A stretch of 52,873 bases of DNA, from assembly GCA_016861185.1 (NCBI GenBank), contig BOKW01000012.1, forward strand, positions 1 to 52,873, given 5' to 3'. The notes under the pieces were generated by a model. That model made no database searches and was not told the DNA's origin. It saw only the letters and a program-made list of their open reading frames with translations. Below are positions 40,437 through 50,249 of the stretch, piece after piece (within the stretch, counting starts at the first letter, position 1; each line of letters starts with the position of its first letter). A program made the position numbers and the translations under genes. The stretch is from Betaproteobacteria bacterium (GTDB taxonomy: Bacteria > Pseudomonadota > Gammaproteobacteria > Burkholderiales > Burkholderiaceae_F).

Positions 40437-41351
40437 ATGAACGCACTCCTCGCCCGCTGGTGGGACAGCGACGTCGCCTACAGCTTCCGGCGCTCGCCGG
40501 TGGCGATCGGCGCGGCGGTAGTCGCTTTCGTGCTGATCTTCTGCGCGGTGTTCGCCGAATGGGTCGCGCCGCACAACCCGTTCGACCTGGCGACGATCAA
40601 CCTGCTCGACGCGTCGCTGCCGCCGGCGTGGCAGGAGGGCGGCAACCCGAAATACTGGCTCGGCACCGACGACCAGGGACGCGACGTGTATTCGGCGATC
40701 CTGTTCGGCATGCGCATTTCGCTGGTGATCGGCGTGGCGTCGGTCGTGCTGTCGCTGCTGATCGGCGTCAGCCTCGGTCTGCTGTCGGGCTACGTCGGCG
40801 GCAAGGTCGACGCCTTCATCATGCGGATCTGCGACGTGATGCTGTCTTTCCCGGCGATCCTGGTCGCGCTGCTGATCGACGGTGTCGCGCGCGCCGCGCT
40901 GCCGCGCGAGGCGCACAACGAGGTCGCGTTCCTGGTGCTGGTGCTGGCGATCGCGCTGTCGGGCTGGGTCCAGTACGCGCGTACGGTGCGCGGCTCCACG
41001 CTGGTCGAGAAGAACAAGGAGTACGTGCAGGCCGCGCGCGTGATCGGCGTGGCGCCGCTCGCGATCATGGCGCGGCACGTGCTGCCGAACGTGCTGGGTC
41101 CGGTGCTGGTGCTCGCCACGGTGCACATCGCCACCGCGATCATCACCGAGGCCACGCTGTCTTTCCTCGGCGTCGGCGTGCCGCCGACCACGCCTTCGCT
41201 CGGCACCCTGATCCGCATCGGCAACGAGTTCCTGTTCTCCGGCGAATGGTGGATCACGATCTTCCCCGGCGCGGCGCTGGTGGCGCTCGTGCTGTCGGTG
41301 AACCTGCTCGGCGACTGGCTGCGCGACGCGCTCAACCCGAAGTTGCGCTAG
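40437..41351 (+). CDS. Dipeptide/oligopeptide ABC transporter permease (DppC type)
   Basis: Protein of 304 residues with six membrane helices. N-terminal region SDVAYSFRRSPVAIGAAVVA then YWLGTDDQGRDVYSAILFGM-RISLVIG is typical of DppC/OppC; the EAA loop is YVQAARVIGVAPLAIMARHV-LPNVLGPVLV, and ATLSFLGVGVPPTTPSLGTL follows. No Shine-Dalgarno of its own is visible, because the palindromic repeat abuts the ATG; translation may depend on that repeat or on coupling. Pairs with the DppB-type subunit. Confidence 0.92.
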   Translation: MNALLARWWDSDVAYSFRRSPVAIGAAVVAFVLIFCAVFAEWVAPHNPFDLATINLLDASLPPAWQEGGNPKYWLGTDDQGRDVYSAILFGMRISLVIGVASVVLSLLIGVSLGLLSGYVGGKVDAFIMRICDVMLSFPAILVALLIDGVARAALPREAHNEVAFLVLVLAIALSGWVQYARTVRGSTLVEKNKEYVQAARVIGVAPLAIMARHVLPNVLGPVLVLATVHIATAIITEATLSFLGVGVPPTTPSLGTLIRIGNEFLFSGEWWITIFPGAALVALVLSVNLLGDWLRDALNPKLR

Positions 41352-41440
41352 CAACCATTGGTTACGGACGATGCTTCTTTCCTTTGCTAACTTGAACGGG
41401 AGGGCGGCACATCGCCGCGCCTGATGCAAAGGAGGTCGCC

Positions 41441-41842
41441 ATGACAATGCTGCGTTCGCTGTCCGTCGCCGCGTCGCTCGCCGTTCTGCTGGGCGCCTGC
41501 GCGACGACCGACACCTTCTCGTACATCCAGGGCCAGCGCTGGAAGAAGGCCGAGCTGAACACCTTCGACGTCACCATCATCCGCGTCGACGACCAGGACT
41601 ACATCCAGCGCGGCTACACGCCGATCCGCATCGATCCGGGCCTGCACAGGATCGTCGTGCAGGGGCCGCCGACCGCCGGCTTCCGCTTCGGCGAGCAGCG
41701 CACGCTGACGCTCGACGTCAAGCCGTGCACGCGCTACTGGCTCGAGGCGAAGAAGGAGAACTCGCTGTCGCAGGACTTCGAGCCGCGCGTCAACTACGAA
41801 GAGCCGATCCCCGGCTGCGGCGCGGCGATCGCCAGGAAATAG
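41441..41842 (+). CDS. Small lipoprotein inside the ABC operon
   Basis: Protein of 133 residues; AAGGAGG ribosome site 6 nt before ATG 41441. Signal and lipobox: [20 protein letters not shown] (lipidation at the Cys of LGAC). The mature part is beta-rich ([40 protein letters not shown]) and has a conserved-looking C-terminal Cys pair ([18 protein letters not shown]) that could form a disulfide. No named family is recognised. It lies between permease C and ATPase D, an unusual place for a lipoprotein. Confidence 0.8.
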   Translation: MTMLRSLSVAASLAVLLGACATTDTFSYIQGQRWKKAELNTFDVTIIRVDDQDYIQRGYTPIRIDPGLHRIVVQGPPTAGFRFGEQRTLTLDVKPCTRYWLEAKKENSLSQDFEPRVNYEEPIPGCGAAIARK

Positions 41843-41851
41843 GAGTTCTCG

Positions 41852-42843
<992 letters not shown>

Positions 42844-42847
<4 letters not shown>

Positions 42848-43884
42848 GCGCCGTTCCCCAACCCCGCAGCGAGCCGGCCGCCGGCGAGGTCATCGTCAAG
42901 GCCGAGCGCCTGTCGAAGTACTTCGATGTTTCGCCGCCATGGCTCAATCGCGTGCTCGAGCGCAAGGGCCGGCAGATCCTGCGCGCGGTCGACGGCGTGA
43001 GCTTCGACATCAAGCGCGGCGAAACGCTGTCGCTGGTCGGCGAATCGGGCTGCGGCAAGTCGACCGTCGCGCGGCTGCTGGTGGGTCTGTACACGCCGAC
43101 CGCGGGACGCGTCGAGTTCTTCGGCCACGACCTGCGCGAGATGAACACGGCCTCCGGCCGCCATCTGCGGCAGAAGCTGCAGATGATCTTCCAGGACCCG
43201 TACGCCAGCCTGAACCCGCGCTGGCGCGTCGGCGACATCATCGCCGAGCCGCTGCGCGCGCACGGGCTGATGCAGGACAAGCAGGCGATCGCCGCGCGCG
43301 TCGACGAGCTGCTGACGCTGGTGCGGCTGGCGCCGGCCGACAAGGAGAAGTACCCGCACCAGTTCTCGGGCGGACAGCGGCAGCGGCTGTCGATCGCGCG
43401 CGCGCTCGCCACGCACCCCGAGTTCCTCGTCTGCGACGAGCCGACCTCCGCGCTCGACGTGTCGGTGCAGGCGCAGGTACTGAACCTGATGAAGGAGCTG
43501 CAGCGCGACCTCGGACTGACCTACCTCTTCATCTCGCACAACCTCGCGGTCGTGCATCACATCTCCGACCGCGTCGGCGTGATGTACCTTGGCAAGCTGG
43601 TCGAACTGGCGCCCAAGCGCACGCTGTTCGCCGCGCCCCGCCATCCGTACACGCGGATGCTGCTCGACGCGATTCCCGATCTGGAGATGAGCGGGCGCGC
43701 ACGCACGCCGGTGGCGGGCGAAGTACCCAACCCGCTGAACCCGCCGACCGGCTGCACTTTCCACCCGCGCTGCCCGCACGCCAACGCGCGCTGCAAGTCC
43801 GAAGTCCCGGTGCTCAAGCTCGTGCGCCACGCCGCCGGCGAATCGCAGGTGGCGTGCCATGCGGTGGAGGAGGGGCGGATCTAG
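42844..43884 (+). CDS. Dipeptide/oligopeptide ABC transporter ATPase (DppF type)
   Basis: Protein of 346 residues, ATGA overlap with the D-type ATPase. Walker [11 protein letters not shown]-loop [20 protein letters not shown], signature [18 protein letters not shown], Walker [22 protein letters not shown]-loop [10 protein letters not shown]-terminal [22 protein letters not shown] carries the same Cys pattern. Last gene of the transporter operon; a palindromic repeat follows directly after the stop. Confidence 0.95.
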
Positions 43885-43963
43885 GATTGCGGATCGCGGA
43901 TTGCGCCTGGGGCACGGCGCCGGGCCCACGCGGACCGCATTGGACGCAATCCGCAATCCGCGA
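43885..43963. repeat. GCAATCCGC-type palindromic repeat, copy 2
   Basis: Begins at the ATPase F stop: GATTGCGGATCGCGGATTGC at 43885 and CGCAATCCGCAATCCGCGA at 43945-43963, separated by about 40 bp. The arms are complementary, so the region can form a hairpin between the operon end and the metallophosphoesterase start 8 bp later. Confidence 0.85.
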
Positions 43964-43970
43964 CTCGAGA

Positions 43971-44702
43971 ATGCGCATCGCCGCGATCTCCGACATCCAC
44001 GGCAACCTGCCTGCGCTCGAAGCGGTGCTCGCCGATATCGCGCGGCGCGGCGCGGATGCGGTCGTCGCGCTCGGCGATCTGCTCGCCGGCCCGCTGTGGC
44101 CGCGCGAAACCGCGGACCGCCTGATCGCGCTGGGCTGCCCGGCCCTGCGCGGCAACCACGAGCGGCAGACGTGGCTGTGCGAAGAGCGGCGCGGCGAGCC
44201 GTCGGACCAGTTCACGTTCGAGTCGATCACGCGCGAGCAGCTCGACTGGACGCGCGCGCTGCCCGCCACGCTGCGCCTGGCCGACGACGTCTTCGCGTGC
44301 CACGGCACGCCGACCGACGATCTCGTCTATCTGCTCGAGGATCCCTCGACCGGCCGCGCGACGCTGCGCCGCGAAGACGAGATCCGCCGCGATTGCGGCG
44401 AGTGGCGCAGCGGACTCGTGCTGTGCGGCCACTCGCACGTGCCGCGCATCGTCGAGTTGCGAGACGGGCCGACGATCGTCAATCCGGGCGCCGTCGGCAT
44501 CCCCGCGTTCAGCGCGCGCCACCCGGTGCCGCATGTGCACGAGCTCGGCTCGCCGCACGCGCGCTATGCGCTCGTCGAGCGCGGACGCAACGGCTGGTAC
44601 GCGCAGTTCATCGCGCTCGACTACGACTGGCGCGCCGCCGCGCAGCGCGCGCTCGGCCACGGCCGGCCCGATTTCGCGCGCTGGCTGTCGGGGCGCGGCT
44701 AG
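43971..44702 (+). CDS. Calcineurin-like metallophosphoesterase
   Basis: Protein of 243 residues with the di-metal phosphoesterase motifs in order: ISDIHGNLPALEAVLADI, ALGDLLAGP, RGNHERQTW, CHGTPTDDLVY, and GHSHVPRIV, then NPGAVGIPAFSARHPVPHV. These resemble YfcE/diadenosine-type small phosphoesterases. Substrate unknown. It starts only 8 bp after the palindromic repeat and has no obvious ribosome site, so expression may be weak or repeat-dependent. Confidence 0.9.
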   Translation: MRIAAISDIHGNLPALEAVLADIARRGADAVVALGDLLAGPLWPRETADRLIALGCPALRGNHERQTWLCEERRGEPSDQFTFESITREQLDWTRALPATLRLADDVFACHGTPTDDLVYLLEDPSTGRATLRREDEIRRDCGEWRSGLVLCGHSHVPRIVELRDGPTIVNPGAVGIPAFSARHPVPHVHELGSPHARYALVERGRNGWYAQFIALDYDWRAAAQRALGHGRPDFARWLSGRG

Positions 44703-44784
44703 CGTCACGCGCTGCGGGTAATCGCCAGTGGCGCGCGCCTACGCGATCGCGCAGCCTCGGCACTTTTGCGGAGTGGGAATCGGC

Positions 44785-45909
44785 ATGAAGCGCGCGCTGG
44801 CTGCTTCGTTGCTCGCGTTGGCGGCGGCCGGCGCGTCGGCGCAGCTCGTCGAGACCAAGGAACACCGGCTGCGCGTGGCCACCGTCGTCGCCGGGCTCGA
44901 GCGTCCCTGGGGGCTCGCGTTCCTGCCCGACGGTCGCATGCTCGTGACCGAGCGGCCGGGCCGGCTGCGCGTCGTCGAGCGCGACGGCAGGCTGGATCCG
45001 AATCCGGTTGCGGGATTGCCGCGCGTCGATCCGACCGGGCAGGGCGGTCTGCTCGACGTCGCGCTCCATCCGCAGTTCGCGGCGAACGGCTGGATCTACT
45101 GGAGTTACGTGCAGCGCAACGACGACGGCCACGGCACCGAAGTCGCGCGCGGCAAGCTCGCCGGCACGCCCGGCGCGTATCGCCTGACACAGGTCGAGGT
45201 GCTGTTCCGGATGCAGCCGAAATCGGGCGGCGGATTGCACTTCGGCTCGCGCATCGTGTTCGGGCGCGACGGTTTCGTGTACGTGACGCTGGGCGATCGC
45301 GGCACGATGGGCCGCGCGCAGCGGCTCGACGACCACGCCGGCAAGATCGTGCGGCTGACCGACGACGGCAGACCGGCCCCCGGCAATCCGTTCGCGAACG
45401 ATTCGCAAGCGCGTCCGGAGATCTGGTCGTTCGGCCATCGCAACGTGCAGGGCGCGGCGCTGCATCCCGCGAGCGGGCAGTTGTGGGCGATCGAACATGG
45501 ACCGCAGGGCGGCGACGAGCTGAACGTCGTGCGCGCCGGCGTCAACTACGGCTGGCCGGTGATCACCTACGGCGTCAACTACGTGACCGGAACGAAGATC
45601 GGCGCAGGTACCGCGCAGGCGGGCATGGCGCAACCGGTCAAGTACTGGACGCCTTCTCCGGCGATTTCCGGACTCGCGTTCTACGAGGGCGACAAGTTTC
45701 CGCGCTGGCGCGGCGACGCGCTGATCGGCGCGCTGCGCGGGCAGGCCCTGATCCGCGTGCGGCTCGACGGCGAGCGCTTCGTCGAAGACGAGTTCATGCT
45801 CGTCGGCGCGGTCGCGCGCGTGCGCGACGTGCGCATCGGCCCCGACGGCTTCGTCTATCTGCTGACCGATACGCCGAACGGCGCGATCCTGCGGCTCGAA
45901 CCGGCGTAG
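44785..45909 (+). CDS. PQQ-dependent sugar dehydrogenase (second copy)
   Basis: Protein of 374 residues; ATG 44785 gives the signal peptide MKRALAASLLALAAAGASAQ, so the longer upstream frame is not used. Propeller motifs of the YliI/aldose dehydrogenase family: ERPWGLAFLPDGRMLVTERP-GRLRVV, QGGLLDVALHPQFAANGWIY, GGLHFGSRIVFGRDGFVYVT-LGDR (catalytic His in LHFGSR), SFGHRNVQGAALHP, EHGPQGGDELNVVRAGVNYG-WPVITYG. High GC like its neighbours, unlike the copy at 19130-20392. Periplasmic sugar oxidation with PQQ. Confidence 0.92.
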   Translation: MKRALAASLLALAAAGASAQLVETKEHRLRVATVVAGLERPWGLAFLPDGRMLVTERPGRLRVVERDGRLDPNPVAGLPRVDPTGQGGLLDVALHPQFAANGWIYWSYVQRNDDGHGTEVARGKLAGTPGAYRLTQVEVLFRMQPKSGGGLHFGSRIVFGRDGFVYVTLGDRGTMGRAQRLDDHAGKIVRLTDDGRPAPGNPFANDSQARPEIWSFGHRNVQGAALHPASGQLWAIEHGPQGGDELNVVRAGVNYGWPVITYGVNYVTGTKIGAGTAQAGMAQPVKYWTPSPAISGLAFYEGDKFPRWRGDALIGALRGQALIRVRLDGERFVEDEFMLVGAVARVRDVRIGPDGFVYLLTDTPNGAILRLEPA

Positions 45910-45916
45910 TTCGGAC

Positions 45917-46092
45917 CGCGGATTGCGGATTGCGCGGTGCGGATCGCGGATTGCGCGGCGGCTTCAGCGATGGCGATGCCGAACACACGCGCGGAACGTC
46001 AACACTTGCAAGCCGAGCTCGGGCGCCGAGAAGCGCTTCCGACCGACGGCGCTGCGGAAATCGCATCCCGCAATCCGCAATCCGCAATCCGC
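45917..46092. repeat. GCAATCCGC-type palindromic repeat, copy 3 (extended)
   Basis: Left arm with two stacked cores (CGCGGATTGCGGATTGCGCG and GGATCGCGGATTGCGCGG) at 45917-45960; right arm TCCCGCAATCCGCAATCCGC continuing to 46092. About 100 bp of unrelated sequence lies between. It fills the gap between the convergent PQQ dehydrogenase and flavoprotein and may act as a shared terminator-like structure. Confidence 0.85.
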
Positions 46093-46101
46093 ACTCCCGC
46101 C

Positions 46102-47694
46102 TCACCGCAGCAGCCGCGCCAGCTTCGGATCGATCGCGATCGCGGCCATCACGCCGCCCATCAGCGCGCCGGTGACGCCCGGCGCGCAGGCGTCCTGGCC
46201 CGCGAGGAAGAGCCCGCCGATGGGCGTGCGCGGGCGCAGTGCGGGGCTCAGAAAGCGCTCGGGCGTGGTCTGCAATCCGTACATCGCGCCGTGCTCGGCG
46301 GCGGTGATCGAGGCTACCGAAATCGGCGTCGACGCTTCATGGAAGTGCACCAGCGGCGCGAGCCGCGGATAGTGCCGGCGGAACTGCGCGAGCAGATTGC
46401 GCTCGATCAGCGCCTTGTACGCGGCGTAGTCCTCGCTGCGCGGCGTGCCCTTGTTCAGGCCCTCCCGGTCCCATTGCGAAAACGCGCCCCAGTCGACCAG
46501 CGCGACGATCTCGCAGGTGTGCTTCAGCGTCAGCCCCGGCCGGTGCGACGGATCCTTCAGCGAAGGAAACGACACGAACAGCGCGGGCGCATCGGCCTCG
46601 CTGAACGGATCGCGCCAGATCGCGTTGACGTCCCAACTTTCGTAGATCCAGTCGTTGGTGGCCGACGCGCCGAGCGCGCCGACGTCGCCTTCGAGACCGA
46701 GATAGAGCCCCACGTAGCCGATCGAAGGCTCGATCGCGAGCGCGTCGTCGGCCCAGCGGTAGTCGACCTGCGGCGCGGGCAGCAGCCGCAGCGTGTTGCG
46801 CACGCCGGCGTCGGAGACGACGCAGCGCGCCTCGATCTCCTCGCCGTCGGCGAGCGCTACGCCCGCGACGCGGGCATTGCGCACGCGGATGCGCGCAACT
46901 TCCGCGTTGGTGCGGATCGCGCCGCCGGCGGACTCGATCGTGCGCGCGAACTCGCGCGCGAACACCGCGCTGCCGCCGACGGGAAACCACGCGCCGTCGA
47001 GGTAGTGGTGCATCACCAGCGCGTGCGCGCCGAACGAGCTTTCGGTCGGGCGGCCGCCATAGGTGCCCCACTGCGCGGCGAGCACGGCCTGCAGGCCCGG
47101 GTCGCTGATGCATTCCTGGATCACCTGCCAGGTCGTGCGGCCGACCCAGCGGCGGATCGATGCGCGCTTGAGCCACTGCAGCGCATTGCCGAGCGGCGGC
47201 GGCATCGCGTGCGCGGTGAACACCGCCTGCAGCGCCGTGTTCGCCTCTTCGAGCGCAGCGAAGTAGCGGTCGATACCCGCGTGCTGGCGCGGAAACCGCT
47301 GTTTGAGATCGGCGCGCAAGCGCTCGGCCGGATGCGCGAAGTCGAAGCTGAACCCGGGGAAGTGCACGCGGTCGTACACCTCGCCGACCGAGGCCATCGG
47401 GATGCCGTCCGGCGTCAGCGCATCGAACATCTTCTTCGCCGGGCCCGGGCGGCCGTCGATTTCGCCGGCGCCGCCGACGTAGTGCACGCCGACGTTGAAG
47501 CGGTAGCCGTCGCGCTCGAAGGTCTGCGTCAGCCCACCCGGCTGGTAGTGCCGCTCGAGCACCAGCACGCGCCGACCGGCGCGTGCGAGTGCAGCGGCCG
47601 CGGCGAGCCCGCCGATGCCCGAACCGATGACGATGACGTCCCACACGATCGCGTCCCCTGCGTCCCGATTGCGTCCGGTACGCCCGAATGACAC
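46102..47694 (-). CDS. FAD-dependent phytoene-desaturase/retinol-saturase-like oxidoreductase
   Basis: Protein of 530 residues. N-terminal dinucleotide site DVIVIGSGIGGLAAAAALAR-AGRRVLVLERHYQPGG, then FNVGVHYVGGAGEIDGRPGP. Near the C-terminus TPIGGLFLAGQDACAPGVTG-ALMGG completes the FAD site. This is the CrtI/RetSat-like superfamily, which saturates, desaturates or isomerises long polyenes. No carotenoid genes are nearby, so the substrate is not known. It converges with the PQQ dehydrogenase. The N-terminal 18 residues before VWDVIVIG may be an over-extension. Confidence 0.87.
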   Translation of the reverse strand: MSFGRTGRNRDAGDAIVWDVIVIGSGIGGLAAAAALARAGRRVLVLERHYQPGGLTQTFERDGYRFNVGVHYVGGAGEIDGRPGPAKKMFDALTPDGIPMASVGEVYDRVHFPGFSFDFAHPAERLRADLKQRFPRQHAGIDRYFAALEEANTALQAVFTAHAMPPPLGNALQWLKRASIRRWVGRTTWQVIQECISDPGLQAVLAAQWGTYGGRPTESSFGAHALVMHHYLDGAWFPVGGSAVFAREFARTIESAGGAIRTNAEVARIRVRNARVAGVALADGEEIEARCVVSDAGVRNTLRLLPAPQVDYRWADDALAIEPSIGYVGLYLGLEGDVGALGASATNDWIYESWDVNAIWRDPFSEADAPALFVSFPSLKDPSHRPGLTLKHTCEIVALVDWGAFSQWDREGLNKGTPRSEDYAAYKALIERNLLAQFRRHYPRLAPLVHFHEASTPISVASITAAEHGAMYGLQTTPERFLSPALRPRTPIGGLFLAGQDACAPGVTGALMGGVMAAIAIDPKLARLLR

Positions 47695-47767
47695 CAGCGC
47701 GCGGGCGTGCGCGGCTTGATGGCTGTCAAGCGGGGTGGGCGGCGCGGCTCGCGCCGGGGCGGGACGA

Positions 47768-48457
47768 TCAGTGTGCGCCGGCGCGCAGGCGCAGGTCGCG
47801 CGGATCGAGCGATTCGTGCTTGATCGCGGGCGGCGCGGCGGGGGCCGCCGCGACGGGGCGCCCGTTCGGCTGCGGACGCATCGTCGCGCGCGCAGCCGCG
47901 CCGGCAGCGCTCGGCGCGGCGCTCTGCGCGGGGATCTGCGCCGGAATCACCGGTGTCGCGATCACCGGCAGCGGACCGGCAGGCGCGGGTGCCGCCGTGC
48001 CGGGCGGCGCGAGCGAGGCGACCAGTTCGGCGCGCGGCGCGTCGGAGAACTCGAAGCGCAGGTGTTCGCCGACGCGCAGCTTCAGCGGCGTCGGATACGA
48101 GTACATGTAGCCGCTCAGATGATCGACCAGCGCGGCGATCGAGCTGCCGGGGATGAAGGAGTTCTCCATCTTCGCGTCGCCGCGTGGAACGGCGGTGCCG
48201 CGCGCGACGTGCGCGCCGAGCCGGCATTCGATTTCGAGCTCGGCGGAGGAGCGGCGGACCTGGACTTCGTTCGCCGGCAGCGTCACGACCTGTTCGCCGG
48301 CGCTGTTGGCAACTCGGCACTCCATGCCGCGGACGGCGCGATCGCGTTCGTCGACCGCCTGGATTTCGATCGCCTGCGTCGCGGTGCCGCTCAGCGTCGC
48401 GCAGCCGGACAGCAGCGCGGCGACCACGAGAACGGCGAAAGCGGCGAGGCGGGTCAT
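47768..48457 (-). CDS. Lipoprotein, paralogue of the gene at 49577-50065
   Basis: About 229 residues from the ATG at 48457 (MTRLAAFAVLVVAALLSGCA), where the lipobox LSGC begins a mature protein; nine extra upstream codons to 48484 add nothing. The domain (residues 20-140) shares with its paralogue TQAIEIQAVDERDRAVRGME-CRV, EVQVRRSSAELEIECRLGAH-VARGTAVPRGD and AALVDHLSGYMYSYPTPLKL-RVGEHLRFEFSD. A Pro/Ala-rich C-terminal tail (about 80 residues) is unique to this copy. Function unknown; envelope-located. Confidence 0.8.
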   Translation of the reverse strand: MTRLAAFAVLVVAALLSGCATLSGTATQAIEIQAVDERDRAVRGMECRVANSAGEQVVTLPANEVQVRRSSAELEIECRLGAHVARGTAVPRGDAKMENSFIPGSSIAALVDHLSGYMYSYPTPLKLRVGEHLRFEFSDAPRAELVASLAPPGTAAPAPAGPLPVIATPVIPAQIPAQSAAPSAAGAAARATMRPQPNGRPVAAAPAAPPAIKHESLDPRDLRLRAGAH

Positions 48458-48543
48458 GCGGATGCGCGGGGGCGTATCCGGCATATCGGCACGACCGCCG
48501 ACCGCCTGAAGGCGGCTTCGATCATGCGGACGGTGTATGCGGC

Positions 48544-49626
48544 TCAGCCGTTCTGATCGCCGCTCGGCGCGTCAGTCAGCGCCAACAGCGCGAAAGAGGC
48601 CAGCCAGTGCGTGCCGACAAAATCGCCTTCGACGGCCGCCGCGGAGGATGCCGCCAGGTGCGCCTCGATCGCGCGGTCGACCGGATCGTGCAGCGCAGCG
48701 GGCAGGCTGCGCCGCAACACGCGCCAGCACCACGCGCGTGACAGATTCAGCCCGTGCAGGTGAACAATCTTCGGATCGCGCGCATCGCCGACGCGCACCG
48801 GCGCGAGCCAGCGCGCGAGCGCTTCGGGCGCCGGCGCAAAGGCGTCCCACCAGTCCGCGAAGCGGCCATCGTCGGAGGTGCGCCGCACGAGCACGGCCTC
48901 GACCAGCCCGCCGGACAGGAAGTCGTCGCCGCCCGGTTCGTAGTCGGCGGGATAGCGGCGATCGCGGCCGAACCAGGTGTGCGCGCGCTCGGCGACCGAG
49001 CGCGCGAGCGCGCGGTGCTGCGCCACGCGCGCGTAGTCGAGCGCGAGGATCAACGCGAACGCGGTGTTGCCGTGCGTGCCGGCGCGCACCGGATAGTCGA
49101 GCCGCGGCAGGAACGCGAGCAGGCGCATCGCGACCTCGTCGGCGAGCGGCGCCAGCGCGTCGCGCCAGCGCCGCGCGGACTCGCGCTCGCGCGCGAGCAG
49201 TTCGAGTTCCGCCTGCAGCTTCAGCAGCCAGCCCCAGCCGTAGGGCCGCTCGAAGGACGCGCGGCCCGTGCCGCGCAGATACGCCAGTTCGGTCTCGACG
49301 TGCGCGGGCAGCAGGCGCGCGTCGAAGTGCGCGACCGCGCGCGCCACGCTCGGCAACTCGCGCGCCAGACGCAGGCAACGCGCGAGCGTCCAGTGCATGT
49401 GCACGCTCGAATGCCAGTCGTAGCTGCCCCAGAAGACCGGGTGCAGCGCGCGCGGCGGGCGCGCGTCGGCGTCGCTCGCGAACAGGTGCTGGAGCAGATG
49501 CGGGTACTCGGTGGCGAGGTTGGCCAGCGCGACCCGCGCGAAGCGCTCGCCTGACTCGGGCGCGAGCGCCGGCGCGTCAGCGCCCGGCGTCGACCTGAAT
49601 GCCGCGTGAGGGACGGCCGAGGGCAT
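48544..49626 (-). CDS. DUF2891 protein
   Basis: Protein of 360 residues, alpha-helical throughout, of the DUF2891 family: ALHPVFWGSYDWHSSVHMHW, ARAVAHFDARLLPAHVETEL-AYL, RPYGWGWLLKLQAELE, RAGTHGNTAFALILALDYAR, YEPGGDDFLSGGLVEAVLVR and HLHGLNLSRAWCWRVL. The invariant W, H and E residues suggest a toroid-like glycosidase fold, but no activity is known to me. Its start overlaps the 3' end of the upstream lipoprotein by 50 bp, so the true start may be slightly downstream. It is flanked by two paralogous lipoprotein genes. Confidence 0.83.
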   Translation of the reverse strand: MPSAVPHAAFRSTPGADAPALAPESGERFARVALANLATEYPHLLQHLFASDADARPPRALHPVFWGSYDWHSSVHMHWTLARCLRLARELPSVARAVAHFDARLLPAHVETELAYLRGTGRASFERPYGWGWLLKLQAELELLARERESARRWRDALAPLADEVAMRLLAFLPRLDYPVRAGTHGNTAFALILALDYARVAQHRALARSVAERAHTWFGRDRRYPADYEPGGDDFLSGGLVEAVLVRRTSDDGRFADWWDAFAPAPEALARWLAPVRVGDARDPKIVHLHGLNLSRAWCWRVLRRSLPAALHDPVDRAIEAHLAASSAAAVEGDFVGTHWLASFALLALTDAPSGDQNG

Positions 49627-50065
49627 CGTCGCTGGCGTCGAAAACGAGGTGTTGGCCGACGCGCAGCCGCATCGCCGACGGATACGCGTAGCGGTAGCCG
49701 CTGACGTGGTCGACCAGCAGCGCCGCGGTGCCGCCCGGCATGGCCGCCTTGACGGCGGCGTCGACGCCCGATCCGCGCGACACGGCCGTGCCGCGCGCCA
49801 CCAGCGCGCCGCGCCGGCATTCGATGGCGAGATCGCTCGCGGAGCGCCGCACCCGCAAGTCGTACATCGGCGAGGTGCCGAAGTATTCGGCCGAGCCGTT
49901 GATCACGCGGCACTTCATGCCTTCGATCGGACGGTCGTTCGCGTCGACGGTATGGATGCTGATCGATTGGGTGGGCGAGCCCGTGACCGTCGCGCAGCCG
50001 CCGAGCGCGAGCGAGACGGGAACGGCGGCGACAAGGAGGAGCGTGCGGACAGCGCTGCTGAACAT
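49577..50065 (-). CDS. Lipoprotein, paralogue of the gene at 47768-48457
   Basis: Protein of 162 residues: MFSSAVRTLLLVAAVPVSLA-LGGCATV with lipobox LGGC. Shared domain with the paralogue: TQSISIHTVDANDRPIEGMK-CRV, YDLRVRRSASDLAIECRRGA-LVARGTAVSRG, AALLVDHVSGYRYAYPSAMR-LRVGQHLVFDASDD. It lacks the paralogue's long C-terminal tail. Function unknown. It overlaps the DUF2891 gene, so the three genes form one minus-strand run. Confidence 0.82.
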   Translation of the reverse strand: MFSSAVRTLLLVAAVPVSLALGGCATVTGSPTQSISIHTVDANDRPIEGMKCRVINGSAEYFGTSPMYDLRVRRSASDLAIECRRGALVARGTAVSRGSGVDAAVKAAMPGGTAALLVDHVSGYRYAYPSAMRLRVGQHLVFDASDDALGRPSRGIQVDAGR

Positions 50066-50249
50066 CGGTGCGGCTCGCGTATTGAGCAGTCATCGTACGG
50101 ATCGCCGCGAACGCGCGCAGTCACGCGCGAGCCAGCCTTACGGATTAATGGCCCTCGTCCGAATTGCCGAGGAATCGAATTCCGCATCGCGCATCGCATT
50201 CGCCGGCGGACTATGCTGCGTCCGGCCCGCGAAGAATCCGGAGGGCGCG

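Noticed and set aside
50066..50249. Promoter or attachment site beside the tube-protein pair
   Set aside because: A TATGCT near 50209 is visible but there is no convincing -35, and no direct repeats suggesting an integration site were seen.
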